A stretch of 64,000 bases of DNA from Sulfurovum sp. (lineage in GTDB: Bacteria; Campylobacterota; Campylobacteria; Campylobacterales; Sulfurovaceae), in assembly GCA_027049035.1 (NCBI GenBank), contig JALTVI010000026.1, positions 20,966 to 84,965 of the forward strand. The letters are read 5' to 3'. Numbering within the stretch: position 1 is the first letter of the stretch; each line of letters opens with the position of its first letter. Under the pieces are notes generated by a model. That model was not told the origin of the DNA. It was given only the letters and a program-made list of their open reading frames with translations, and made no database searches. The translations under genes and the position numbers were made by a program. Positions 8,608-17,094 of the stretch are shown here, one piece after another.

Positions 8608-8738
8608 TTAGCTACTAAACGTAACACTTCATAACAAATCATTAAAAATCACTATCCTTTGAAAATATCGGTAACACCGTGCTTTCAAGCATATCATAAT
8701 ACATCATTAAAGTTCATTGATAATCGTTGCACCTCAAT

Positions 8739-8803
8739 TCAAGTGGTACACAGATTGGTACACACTTGCTATAATTTTCATATATCAAAAAAAGAGGTGT
8801 GTA
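8739..8803. promoter_or_regulatory. left arm-type sites and int promoter region
   Basis: A 27-base sequence containing GTGGTACAC and TTGGTACAC (8739-8765) recurs with three mismatches at 23073-23099 near the other end. A third copy, inverted (GTGTACCAC, 8798-8806), overlaps the region between the RBS and start of int. TATAAT at 8770-8775 lies between them. This layout fits integrase arm binding combined with autoregulation; that function is inferred. Confidence 0.55.
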
Positions 8804-8808
8804 CCACT

Positions 8809-10020
8809 ATGAATTTATCAGATAGTAAAATCAAAAACACAAAACCGGGCAAAAAGATCATTCATCTAAATGATGGTGACGGACTATGGATGGAGGTAAG
8901 ACCGGTAGGCTCAAAGCTTTGGCGGTACCGTTTTACATTCGAGGGCAAACGCACCCGCCTAAGCCTCGGCGAATACCCCGCCGTAAGCCTTAAATCGGCA
9001 AGAGAAAAAAGGGATGCTTTAAAATCTCTCATCGCCCAGGGCATCGATCCACGCACAGTAAAAGAGGTACCAAAGGAAGAGAGGCAAAACTTTGTCAGCT
9101 TTGGCGATATGGTCAAAAGATACCTGGAGCATTATAGAGCGAATCGCAATGAAAAGTATTGGCAAGGGGTAGAGAGTCTTTTTAGGCGTGATGTGCTGCC
9201 GGTCATCGGCAAGCTGCCCATTGAAGAGATCAACTCCAAACAGATCGTTACCATCGTGCAAGCCGTCCAGGGTCGTGGAGCGGTAGAGTCTGCAAAACGG
9301 CTGTTCACCCAAATAAGCAAGGTATTCAAGTTTGCCATTGCCCACGGAGAATGCACCCGTAACCCCTGTGGCGACATAGAGCGGTCAATGGTGCTGCAAA
9401 AACCAACCGGCAGAAACTACCCCACCATCACGGATCCCAAAGAGATCGGTAAGCTAATGTACGACATCGATCACTATACCGGATGGTATATGGTACGCTT
9501 CGGGCTTCTCTTTTTGGCGTACAGTGCCATCCGTCCGGGAAATGTGAGATTAGCGGAATGGAGTGAAATAGACTGGGAGAAAAAACAATGGATCATACCG
9601 GCAGAAAAGATGAAAACCGGCAAAGAGCATATCATACCACTCTCAAGCCAAATGCTGGCGATCTTGAAGTTTGCCAAACATTACGCCACTGGTGGAAAGT
9701 ATATCTTTTTCTCCAACCGGCACAAAAACTCACCGATGAGTGATGTCACTTTTTCCAAAGCCTTATGGCGGATGGGCTATGGTAACGATACCATAGTACC
9801 CCACGGCTTTCGAGCGATGTTCAGCACCATTGCCAATGAGCACAGCGAATACGGCTTTGAAGTGATCGAAACCCAACTTGCCCACAAGATAGGCTCCAAA
9901 GTAGCCCAAGCATACAACCGGGCACAGTATCTACCGCAACGCAAAAAGATGATGCAGTGGTGGGCGGATTGGTTGGACGAGCAGAAAGAATGTTATGAAA
10001 AAAGACTCTCAATCGAATAG
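8809..10020 (+). CDS. int: tyrosine site-specific integrase (DUF4102 / P4 type)
   Basis: A 403-residue recombinase. The N-terminal arm-binding domain (1-85) has LNDGDGLWMEV and RLSLGEYPAVSLKSAREKRD, then a core-binding domain (about 95-190) and the catalytic domain with the first Arg (YSAIRPGNVRLAEW), Lys (KTGKEHIIPLS), HGFRAMFST (HxxR), the second His (LAHKIG) and Tyr (AYNRAQY). All catalytic residues are present. The ATG at 8809 follows AAAGAGG; the frame is open 50 codons further upstream but has no RBS there and overlaps the arm sites. It should integrate and excise the island at ssrA. Confidence 0.93.
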   Translation: MNLSDSKIKNTKPGKKIIHLNDGDGLWMEVRPVGSKLWRYRFTFEGKRTRLSLGEYPAVSLKSAREKRDALKSLIAQGIDPRTVKEVPKEERQNFVSFGDMVKRYLEHYRANRNEKYWQGVESLFRRDVLPVIGKLPIEEINSKQIVTIVQAVQGRGAVESAKRLFTQISKVFKFAIAHGECTRNPCGDIERSMVLQKPTGRNYPTITDPKEIGKLMYDIDHYTGWYMVRFGLLFLAYSAIRPGNVRLAEWSEIDWEKKQWIIPAEKMKTGKEHIIPLSSQMLAILKFAKHYATGGKYIFFSNRHKNSPMSDVTFSKALWRMGYGNDTIVPHGFRAMFSTIANEHSEYGFEVIETQLAHKIGSKVAQAYNRAQYLPQRKKMMQWWADWLDEQKECYEKRLSIE

Positions 10021-10038
10021 GCAAACTATGCCTATTCG
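10014..10038 (+). terminator. hairpin across the int stop codon
   Basis: CGAATAGGCA, loop aacta, TGCCTATTCG is a perfect 10-bp stem whose 5' arm includes the TAG stop (10018-10020). A smaller CGGC/GCCG hairpin follows. No U-tract follows directly, so it may stabilise the mRNA 3' end rather than terminate. The remaining bases to 10231 are AT-rich and I see no gene in them. Confidence 0.4.
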
Positions 10039-10231
10039 GCTAAAAGCCGGGAGCTTAAAAAATTATATTAGGCTTCCTGCAATATTCTATAAAATATTAC
10101 CTGCAAATAAATTCATCCATCATTTTCATTGTATTCCTTTCTCTTGTACATACTTCTGACTACTTACTCAAGTAGCACCTCTCTATAGAAACTGTATCTG
10201 CTTAAGTATATCACATTTTTTCTTATCTAAT

Positions 10232-11821
10232 CTAACATTGTTTCATTTTGTATGAAATACTTATTGTATCAAAATTACTATTATTTTTATTTGTGAAGAT
10301 ATATCTATTATAATATAGACTTCTATCTTTTTCCTTATGAACCATACCTGTATTTGTAAATGTAGGCTCTAATTTTGGGTTGTTATCTCCATATATTTCT
10401 TCTTGAATTATATATTTTCTGTCAATTGTTAATACCGGAAAAGCAAATGTGTCTTTTTCCTGAGGATAGTCCCATATATTAACTGGTAACGTTATAGAAA
10501 CTAAAAATTCAATTTCTTGCCCTATAGCAAAATCTCCTAAATTACATACAATTCTTAGTCCTTTGTATTTATCGTTTTCATAATCTAAGATTTTAACATC
10601 CTCCTCGGGGGGTGTAAACAACTTTTGCTCTCCATCAACCCTGTAACCAATATTCATAACAACATCATTAAATCTATTAACCGCATTAATTCTTTTTCGA
10701 TCTTTTAAAGTTTTTTTCAATTCTTTCAAATAATCTACTTCTGTATATTTTGACCCTTTTAAAAAACCATTTATTATTTCAAACTCACACCCCTCATTAT
10801 TATTTACTATTTTTACAATTCTTTTAAAATCCGTTATAGCTAACTTATCTTCAGCATGCTCATCTCTAGGTTTTAAATAAGTTTTTCTAGCATGTATGCT
10901 TAGATCTATATATGGTCTTTTTTGCACGCCATCGTCATTATATTTTGGCGTATTTATATATTCAAGATATATATTTTTTAATTTTCCTTTTGAAATACCT
11001 AATTTGTGAGAAAATGTATTATTGGAGATGAATTGTTTAAAGTTATCTACTTCATCATCTGGAATATTTTGGTACACATTTTCTTCTTCAATCCATTTTA
11101 TGATTTGATTAAAATTAGGATGATTGCTTTCAAGGTTTTGAACCGCACCTACATGTCCTTCTTTCATAGAATATGATAAAGCCTCTATATCATCTTTATC
11201 ATATGAACCAAACTTTTCTTCATCTGTTTGCACCACTTCATCATCTTCAATTTTAAAAAATATTAATTGTGGCTTATGTTCATTGTAATACAAAGAAACC
11301 ACACTTGCGAAATTGTTAATAATATTTTTTAATTTTTTATTTCTATATCTTAAGAGTTTTGTATGAGAACTAGTCTTATAGGGAATTAATCTATCTATTC
11401 TTGCTGCAATTTTTGAACCACCTAACGGGGTACCACACAAGGCAATAGAAGTTACATTTAAGTACAGAGGATCACTTTGTAATCTCATTTTATATATACA
11501 ACTAGCAACTACAATACCGCCCATACTGTGCCCAAAAAATTTGATTTCTTCATAATACTTCTCATTTCCACTTATATAATTATTTATTTCGGAAAGTAGC
11601 AATCCACCTAGTCCATCAAAATCAGCCAGCTTTGTTCCAAAACCAAAAAACAATGCAAGTTTATTAAAAAATCCGGATGTTTTATCAGTTTTATAGCGAT
11701 AAAATAAAAAATCAGTATCTTGATCATCTTTATATTTATCACTTATCAAATGTTTAGTTGATCCCCACCAATCATAATCATCTGCACCTAACCCATGAAC
11801 AAAAACTACCAATTTCGCCAT
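10232..11821 (-). CDS. lipase-like alpha/beta hydrolase with uncharacterised C-terminal domain
   Basis: A 529-residue protein. The first 250 residues are an alpha/beta-hydrolase: VFVHGLGADDYDWW (oxyanion hole), nucleophile elbow GHSMGGIV, then CGTPLGGSK, with EGHVGAVQN as a candidate catalytic His. The rest, to GDFAIGQEIEFLVSITLP and the end, is rich in beta strands and unknown to me. The start at 11821 (MAKLVV) is preferred over one 11 codons upstream because the hydrolase fold begins there. It is far more AT-rich than any neighbour, indicating separate transfer. A single-gene defence effector or a secreted-type phospholipase is possible, but neither is shown. Confidence 0.7.
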   Translation of the reverse strand: MAKLVVFVHGLGADDYDWWGSTKHLISDKYKDDQDTDFLFYRYKTDKTSGFFNKLALFFGFGTKLADFDGLGGLLLSEINNYISGNEKYYEEIKFFGHSMGGIVVASCIYKMRLQSDPLYLNVTSIALCGTPLGGSKIAARIDRLIPYKTSSHTKLLRYRNKKLKNIINNFASVVSLYYNEHKPQLIFFKIEDDEVVQTDEEKFGSYDKDDIEALSYSMKEGHVGAVQNLESNHPNFNQIIKWIEEENVYQNIPDDEVDNFKQFISNNTFSHKLGISKGKLKNIYLEYINTPKYNDDGVQKRPYIDLSIHARKTYLKPRDEHAEDKLAITDFKRIVKIVNNNEGCEFEIINGFLKGSKYTEVDYLKELKKTLKDRKRINAVNRFNDVVMNIGYRVDGEQKLFTPPEEDVKILDYENDKYKGLRIVCNLGDFAIGQEIEFLVSITLPVNIWDYPQEKDTFAFPVLTIDRKYIIQEEIYGDNNPKLEPTFTNTGMVHKEKDRSLYYNRYIFTNKNNSNFDTISISYKMKQC

Positions 11822-12019
11822 TTTAAAACTATCCCCATAAAATTGAGCATCCAACTGGATGCGAATACTCTTCAGGACGGAAATGAGATGCCTCCATCTT
11901 GGTGGCGGTATATCATTTTCACATCCTGCCCTCTATTCAACATACATTTTAGTGCATTATGCCAAAAGGTCGATTACCTCAAGATAAATTTTCATTTTTA
12001 ACTTATACGCACTTTAAAT

Positions 12020-12859
12020 TCAGCAAACAACATCCAAATAACATTTCGCAACCTCAATATTTACCGGCTTCTGCCTGACCGCCTGAATCAGTTTCGGGTT
12101 AAGCTTCCTGGCTGAGAGTTCATCGCGTATTTCCCTATCGCTCCTCTCCTCAAAGGCTACATCTGTTTTGGCACACGAATCAGCCAGGAAAAGTACCCCT
12201 ACCTCTATTTTATAATCTTCAAAAGAAGGCAAAGCACTACAGATCGCCTCTTTGAAAGTATCGGAGTTGGCAAATGCTGCACTGTACCCGTGCTTTGATT
12301 TTTTACCGATCTCCCGTATAAACCCAAGTTCAAAATGGTATCTGGCACACATAGCGACATACTCTATCTGTCTGTCGGTCAAACCATAGCGGTCATGCAG
12401 CAGCACATAGAGATCGTTTTGTATGATCTGCTGCGAATAGATTTCATGCCGGTTAAAAGTATAGACAACCCGCATGTTTAAAACTTTGCTGTAGTTCTTG
12501 CGAAATTTGCCGATATCATGGAGCAGTATCCCTAGATAAATCAGTTTGCCTTTGGGGATGCCATCGATGGTGTCTGAAAAGTGTGCCTCTATCTCTGCTA
12601 GCTTACCCCATGCCTGAAGATGGGCTCTGACCTCATTGTCATACATGTGCATAAAGTTTTTGGTATGGGTGACGATACCCCACTGATGCCAGTTTGGCTG
12701 ATGCTGCTGCGGCGAGTCGAGGGCTTCGAGAAACTTCTCTTTGTGCTGGCGGATTAGCGCATCGTTTTCCTTTTCTATCTCATGCAGCACTACAGAACGG
12801 GCGATATCCTCCAGCTTGTTGTTTACCTCTGTAATAATAGCATTGATTGTTCCATTCAA
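12020..12859 (-). CDS. HD-domain phosphohydrolase
   Basis: A 279-residue protein with an HD-type metal site: VTHTKNFMHMYDNEV (about 63-77), ILLHDIGKF (about 111-119), then ARYHFELG and FLADSCAKTD. Such domains cleave phosphoester bonds of nucleotides or second messengers. I do not recognise a specific subfamily. It is separated from the hydrolase gene by about 200 bp and from the relaxase by the micropeptide locus, so it seems to be its own unit. Its composition resembles the chromosome more than the hydrolase gene does. Confidence 0.65.
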   Translation of the reverse strand: MNGTINAIITEVNNKLEDIARSVVLHEIEKENDALIRQHKEKFLEALDSPQQHQPNWHQWGIVTHTKNFMHMYDNEVRAHLQAWGKLAEIEAHFSDTIDGIPKGKLIYLGILLHDIGKFRKNYSKVLNMRVVYTFNRHEIYSQQIIQNDLYVLLHDRYGLTDRQIEYVAMCARYHFELGFIREIGKKSKHGYSAAFANSDTFKEAICSALPSFEDYKIEVGVLFLADSCAKTDVAFEERSDREIRDELSARKLNPKLIQAVRQKPVNIEVAKCYLDVVC

Positions 12860-12911
12860 GTATGATCCTTTCTCTTTGGCTTTTGCAGTATAACAAAAAT
12901 ATTGGGAAGCG

Positions 12912-12978
12912 ATTGCCTACCTCCGCACGTGCGGTAAGGTTGAGGGATTGGGATAACCCAATCTAAAGGGTAGGCAAT
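12912..12978 (+). promoter_or_regulatory. three-way-junction RNA leader covering a micropeptide start
   Basis: An outer 10-bp stem, ATTGCCTACC (12912-12921) with GGTAGGCAAT (12969-12978), encloses two perfect hairpins: CCGCACGTGCGG (12923-12934) and GATTGGG, ataa, CCCAATC (12946-12963). The 3' outer arm contains the RBS-like AAAGGGTAGG and the first two bases of the ATG at 12977, so folding should hide the start. I do not recognise it as a known riboswitch class. Confidence 0.6.
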
Positions 12979-13036
12979 GAAGTGGATAGTCCTGATTTTC
13001 CTACTACTCATCATACTAGCCGCAAGGTTGTATTAG
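12977..13036 (+). CDS. 19-residue hydrophobic micropeptide
   Basis: ATG 12977 to TAG 13034-13036 encodes MKWIVLIFLLLIILAARLY, a single membrane-spanning segment with a positively charged end. The GGG of an RBS-like AAAGGGTAGG lies 6 bases before the ATG. A structured leader covers the start, and a hairpin of nested arms GGCG/CGCC and AGAGAG/CTCTCT follows at about 13046-13079. Size, hydrophobicity and control by RNA structure resemble type I toxin peptides; homology is not established and chance occurrence is possible. Confidence 0.4.
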   Translation: MKWIVLIFLLLIILAARLY

Positions 13037-13100
13037 ATGAGTGCGGCGAAGAGAGTAGCGGCTCTCTTTGTCGCCTTGCCGTATTATAACATTTTTGCTT

Positions 13101-16100
13101 TTAACGCCCTCGATCCCTCTCCCTCTCCAGCTGCCGCCGCTTAAAGAACTCTTTGGCAGTCTCTTTGGAGTGCTGCTTCGCCGGCTGCTGCGGAGAGGAT
13201 CTCTGTGCGCTCTTAGCATCTACCATCTCAACCTCTTTGCCTTTATGCTGCTTCATAAACTGCTTGAAACTCTCCTTGATCCCTACTCTTCTTCCATCAT
13301 CATGGCGATTGCTATCTCTCTCCCGTCGCACGCTTTGATCGGATCGTCTCCCTCTTGCCATACGATCAGATACATCTGTTTGCAGTAGCATTTTAGGGTG
13401 GAATTGGTCGCGTGCCATATCGACGCGGGACAATCCATGCACGCGGTTTTGACCTTTTCTAAGTGATCGTCCTTGAGTACGCGTAATGTCGGACTGAAGT
13501 GCTCCGACTCTTGCAAGCCGTCTTGCATCTTCTCTTCGTCTAGTATGAGGTGTTTTACTTTGGGTTTGCCGTATATTGGATGCTCTTCCATGTGTCTGTC
13601 TCCTTTGCTCTTTGAGTTTAGCTACCGCTTTTTCGTAGTAGCTGTTTCGGCGGATCGCCTGCGCGGTACGCTCTCTTAACAGTCTGGCTAACTGTTGCCC
13701 TCTGCCTTTAATTCTTCGTCCAGTTCGTGTAAGAACTGTTCGAGTAGCCCGTAGAATCCGAGAGTTGTTTTGTTGATCTCTAGCATCTCTGTTTTCTGCT
13801 GCATCTGCTCTCTTTGTATCTCTGCCAAGAGATTTTTGATCTCCTGTAGCTCTTTGAGTATCGGATCGTTCATGTGTCTTTTCTCCTTTTTCTTTGATAC
13901 GGATCGTATAATCCAGTGTACTTTTATCCTCGACCTCTTTACCGATGTTGGCTTTGAGCTGCTCCAGGTTGTCGGTATAGAGCGTGATATCCTGCTTCAC
14001 CCTGGTGATCTGTGTATAGAATGAATTGAAATTCGCCATATCAGACTTAGCCAGGATCATCACGCTCTTAGTCGTGACACCCTGCGCCTTTACATCGGTA
14101 ATGGCGTAGCCGTGATCGACATAGTTCATCTTGTGGATATTGAAACGCTTGCCTGTATCCGTTACAATATCACCCTTTTTGTTGATAGACTTGATCACGG
14201 CACGCTCTCCGTTGCGTACACGGATCTCTTTTTCTTTCGCTTTGGAGATCTTCTTATTCTTGTTGAATACGATCACATCGCCTTTCTCAAAGCTCTTTTG
14301 CGTCCGCCGGTAGACCTGGAGAGAGCTGCCGTGATCATAAACATTAAGCTCTTTGGGCTTCGCGTTCTTTCCCTTGCTCTGTACCATGAGCCGCTTATCA
14401 TCGAGGATCTCTTTGATCTCCAGCTGCTCACCTTTTTTAAAGCCATTGATCTTGCCGTCAATAACGACATGATAGCCCTGTTTGTACTCCTGCGTATAGT
14501 GTGCCGAGATCCCCTGCAAACTGATATTCTCATAGACATCATAGCTGCGCCCGCCCTTGCCCAGCTTCTCCCTGATCCGGTCATTGATCGCGCGTCTGTC
14601 CTTGTTTGTCGATGAGATAATCAGTGTCTCTTTTTGTCGTTTTTTGGAGAGGTTGGCGAAGGTACCGGAGATCTTCTCACGGAGATCCTCCGTGGTGTTC
14701 TCTATGATCTTATCCCTGCTTTGCAGCACATTGATAGACTTTTCTACCTCCCTGCTCTTTAGCAAAGAGACACTCTCTTTTGTGTAGTCGCTTTCCTGTC
14801 GTAAAACCTCGTTCATGTGTACGGTTTTGATACCGTACTTCTGCATATCGGCAAAGGCTCTGCCCGCAGCGATAGATTTAAACTGCTTCGTATCCCCGAT
14901 AAAGACCACTTTATCGCCTTTGGCTTTGGCGTTTTCAATGATCTCGTTCATCTGAAAAGAGCCGATCATCCCCGCCTCATCCACGATCAAAACTCTGTTT
15001 TTCTCATCCCTGCCGGCATCTTTCAATAGGAAAGAGTGGACGGTTTCACTCTTGATTCCCGACTCTTTTTCCAGTCCGTCCGAAGCCTTGCCGGTATACG
15101 AAATTCCCCTTATTTTCTGATCCGGGAAGTGCTGCTCTAGGAACTCTTTTACCGCTTTTGCGGCATAGGTTTTACCGGTACCCGCATCACCCTGAACGGC
15201 TATAAACTGATCTTCATTGCCAAGGATAAAGCGCACCATTTTATCCTGACCGGCTGTCATATTGGCGTAGTTTTCTTTTAAAAATTCATTGATTTTTTCG
15301 CCCTCATACGGCTCAAAAACGATCCCTTTTCCTCTGTTTTCATGGATAGAAAAGATGATATTTTTCTCTGCTTTTATCATTTTTTCAGTAGAAAAAACAT
15401 TCTTATCCAGCTGAAAAAGATCGGCTCTTTTGGCTACAAAAGGCTGATAAATCTCCTCTGAATATCCATACTCCAGACCATATTTGAGCAGCTCTTTATA
15501 GAGATCCTCACGGGTAAAAACGGACTGTTTTTCGGTCAAATTCTCTAAGGATCTGTCTATATGATCCTGTATCAAAGGCTCTAAAATAACTACCTTTTTC
15601 TCATGATCATCAAGCTTTTCTATCATCGATTTGTCAATATTTACAGACTCCATCCGCTGTAAATTTTGCTCTCTGACCGCTTCACGATCGATCTCTTTTT
15701 TAGCTTTTTTGGTGTCTTTAACGATGACTTGAAGCAGCTCATTTTCATCCATATTCGGATATTTTTCGCGGTATTTCGGCAGCACTTCCCGGATCAATTT
15801 CGAGCGATTTGAGAACTCTTCGAGCTGATTTTTCTCAAATCCTGCGATCTCAAAAAAGCCGTTTTTGCGATCTGAAACCTCGATTTCATACCCTAAATTC
15901 TTTAGATTTTTTGCCAATTCTGAGCGGTAAATCTGCCCCAAATACATCTTATTTTGGTAGATTTCCTCATTGGAAAGTGCCAAATTTCTAACGATATTTT
16001 TCTCTTTGTCGTGGTAAAAAACGGTAGAAAAAATGAAGTTGTGAGAGTGCAGCTGCGGATCAATTTGACCCATTACCTCCCTTGAAATATCATGCTGAAA

Positions 16101-16547
16101 AGTACCGTAAACGATCTTTGCATCTACCCTTTTTCTGTCTCCAAAAACATCATAAATTCTCGTTTTTGCATACTCGTTTTCAAGCTTTTTCATAGCAGTT
16201 TTGACTGCCAAATCATGTGCATTTCTGATCTCAAATGCCTTGGAATTTTCCTGATTTCCCTCATGAAATTCCATCAAAACCGAGACACTTTTCGGGGCTG
16301 AAAATGTCACATCCATCCCCGCTCTTCTCTCTGCATTTCCAGCATTGATTACCAATGCTTCACCCGTTACAGGGTGATAGCCATTGAGTAATTTTTCATA
16401 CATTTCAGGGGTGATCTCCAGCCCCTCTTGGAGTCCTAAAACTTCAAGACCCTTGCCGTAAAAATATCCTTTCTCGGAATTTTTCTGATAGTAGTTTTCT
16501 TTGGTAAGGTACCCTTGAGCCTGGGCGACGGATTGAGGTTTACTCAT
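13101..16547 (-). CDS. traI: MobF-family conjugative relaxase/helicase
   Basis: 1148 residues. The N-terminal relaxase domain has tyrosines in YLTKENYYQKN, RAGMDVTFSAPKSVSVLME and the metal-binding PQLHSHNF. The RecD/TraI-like helicase has Walker A GDAGTGKT (about 453-460) and Walker B LIVDEAGM, with further motifs to about 880. The last 280 residues are extremely Arg-rich over two stretches where other genes are encoded in another frame. The chosen start MSKPQS at 16547 fits the MobF N-terminus, where the catalytic Tyr must be close to the end. It should nick oriT and unwind the transferred strand. Confidence 0.93.
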   Translation of the reverse strand: MSKPQSVAQAQGYLTKENYYQKNSEKGYFYGKGLEVLGLQEGLEITPEMYEKLLNGYHPVTGEALVINAGNAERRAGMDVTFSAPKSVSVLMEFHEGNQENSKAFEIRNAHDLAVKTAMKKLENEYAKTRIYDVFGDRKRVDAKIVYGTFQHDISREVMGQIDPQLHSHNFIFSTVFYHDKEKNIVRNLALSNEEIYQNKMYLGQIYRSELAKNLKNLGYEIEVSDRKNGFFEIAGFEKNQLEEFSNRSKLIREVLPKYREKYPNMDENELLQVIVKDTKKAKKEIDREAVREQNLQRMESVNIDKSMIEKLDDHEKKVVILEPLIQDHIDRSLENLTEKQSVFTREDLYKELLKYGLEYGYSEEIYQPFVAKRADLFQLDKNVFSTEKMIKAEKNIIFSIHENRGKGIVFEPYEGEKINEFLKENYANMTAGQDKMVRFILGNEDQFIAVQGDAGTGKTYAAKAVKEFLEQHFPDQKIRGISYTGKASDGLEKESGIKSETVHSFLLKDAGRDEKNRVLIVDEAGMIGSFQMNEIIENAKAKGDKVVFIGDTKQFKSIAAGRAFADMQKYGIKTVHMNEVLRQESDYTKESVSLLKSREVEKSINVLQSRDKIIENTTEDLREKISGTFANLSKKRQKETLIISSTNKDRRAINDRIREKLGKGGRSYDVYENISLQGISAHYTQEYKQGYHVVIDGKINGFKKGEQLEIKEILDDKRLMVQSKGKNAKPKELNVYDHGSSLQVYRRTQKSFEKGDVIVFNKNKKISKAKEKEIRVRNGERAVIKSINKKGDIVTDTGKRFNIHKMNYVDHGYAITDVKAQGVTTKSVMILAKSDMANFNSFYTQITRVKQDITLYTDNLEQLKANIGKEVEDKSTLDYTIRIKEKGEKTHERSDTQRATGDQKSLGRDTKRADAAENRDARDQQNNSRILRATRTVLTRTGRRIKGRGQQLARLLRERTAQAIRRNSYYEKAVAKLKEQRRQTHGRASNIRQTQSKTPHTRRREDARRLARVGALQSDITRTQGRSLRKGQNRVHGLSRVDMARDQFHPKMLLQTDVSDRMARGRRSDQSVRRERDSNRHDDGRRVGIKESFKQFMKQHKGKEVEMVDAKSAQRSSPQQPAKQHSKETAKEFFKRRQLERERDRGR
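13283..13591 (-). CDS. gene nested in traI: small cysteine-containing protein
   Basis: A 102-residue protein entirely inside traI but in another frame. The ATG at 13591 is preceded by AAAGGAG at ideal distance. The composition is that of a normal soluble protein, with four cysteines (ACMDCPAS and LKCYCKQ) that could bind a metal. In the same stretch the traI frame reads as a low-complexity Arg-rich sequence, which suggests selection acts on this frame. I do not recognise a family. It shares its frame with the other nested gene at 13688-13873. Confidence 0.6.
   Translation of the reverse strand: MEEHPIYGKPKVKHLILDEEKMQDGLQESEHFSPTLRVLKDDHLEKVKTACMDCPASIWHATNSTLKCYCKQMYLIVWQEGDDPIKACDGREIAIAMMMEEE
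13688..13873 (-). CDS. gene nested in traI: small coiled-coil protein
   Basis: A 61-residue, probably helical protein (MNDPILKELQEIKNLL at the start, acidic end) with heptad-like spacing of Leu/Ile. The ATG at 13873 is preceded by AAGGAGAAAAGACAC, a strong RBS. It is in a different frame from traI, and traI is Arg-rich only where it overlaps. It could be an accessory factor for DNA processing, but that is only a guess from position. Confidence 0.6.
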   Translation of the reverse strand: MNDPILKELQEIKNLLAEIQREQMQQKTEMLEINKTTLGFYGLLEQFLHELDEELKAEGNS

Positions 16548-16556
16548 ACTGACCAT

Positions 16557-17094
16557 GACCGGTAAACCTCCTTTTTTAACACCTTATAGGCTTGTCCCTT
16601 CATGGGATGAGCGTTAGGTGTGAATGCTATACTAAATGTTTCGGATAGATGCGAAGCATCGAGGAGAAACCCTGCCCATCTCTGCCGGCACCACTGCTGC
16701 CGGCAGAGATGCAAATCTTTCCAAACCATATCTCTTTTCATAATCGTTTCTCTCCCGTAAAATCACTGGAGGAATGCCCGGCATTCCTCCAGAAAAAAGC
16801 CAATTTAAAAATTGGCAGCACAGAGCATCCCGTAGGGTATTGCTCATAACAAACTTCAAACGGATTGGAAGCTCACCAGGTAGCGTAAGCGGCTCTAGCC
16901 AACTCTTGTGAATAACCTGCATTTCATCGCCGTGTGTTTTGCGTTGTGATTAACCGGCACGGTTAATCATCGTTAGCAAATAAATCACGGTGTGAAATAG
17001 GCGGTACGCCGCCGGCAGGTTATTCATCTGATTGGCGTAACCCCCGAACTGAGACAAAAAGAGCGTTCCCCGGTAGGGGAACTGCCGGCATGAA
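16557..17094. other. oriT-like noncoding region with a cluster of hairpins
   Basis: This 538-bp gap upstream of the relaxase holds no convincing gene but has at least six inverted repeats: GATGC/GCATC (16648-16660); a perfect 14-bp stem CATCTCTGCCGGCA with its complement (16677-16711); CTGGAGGAATGC, ccg, GCATTCCTCCAG (16766-16792); GCCAATTT/AAATTGGC (16799-16816); GATTAACC/GGTTAATC (16948-16968) within an 11-bp pair GAATAACCTGC/GCAGGTTATTC (16910-17025); and GTTCCCC/GGGGAAC (17065-17082). The position beside traI suggests the transfer origin. The nick site is not identified. Confidence 0.55.

Noticed and set aside
12912..12978. Three-way junction as a hammerhead ribozyme
   Set aside because: The conserved CUGAUGA and GAAA core is missing on both strands.
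13016..13219. Arg-rich 67-residue minus-strand open frame after traI
   Set aside because: It is a shadow of traI and of the hairpin behind the micropeptide, with no RBS.
16632..16922. 96-residue open frame on the minus strand, and others in the same gap
   Set aside because: It passes through at least three perfect palindromes, has no RBS and reads with no recognisable pattern; the region looks like oriT.
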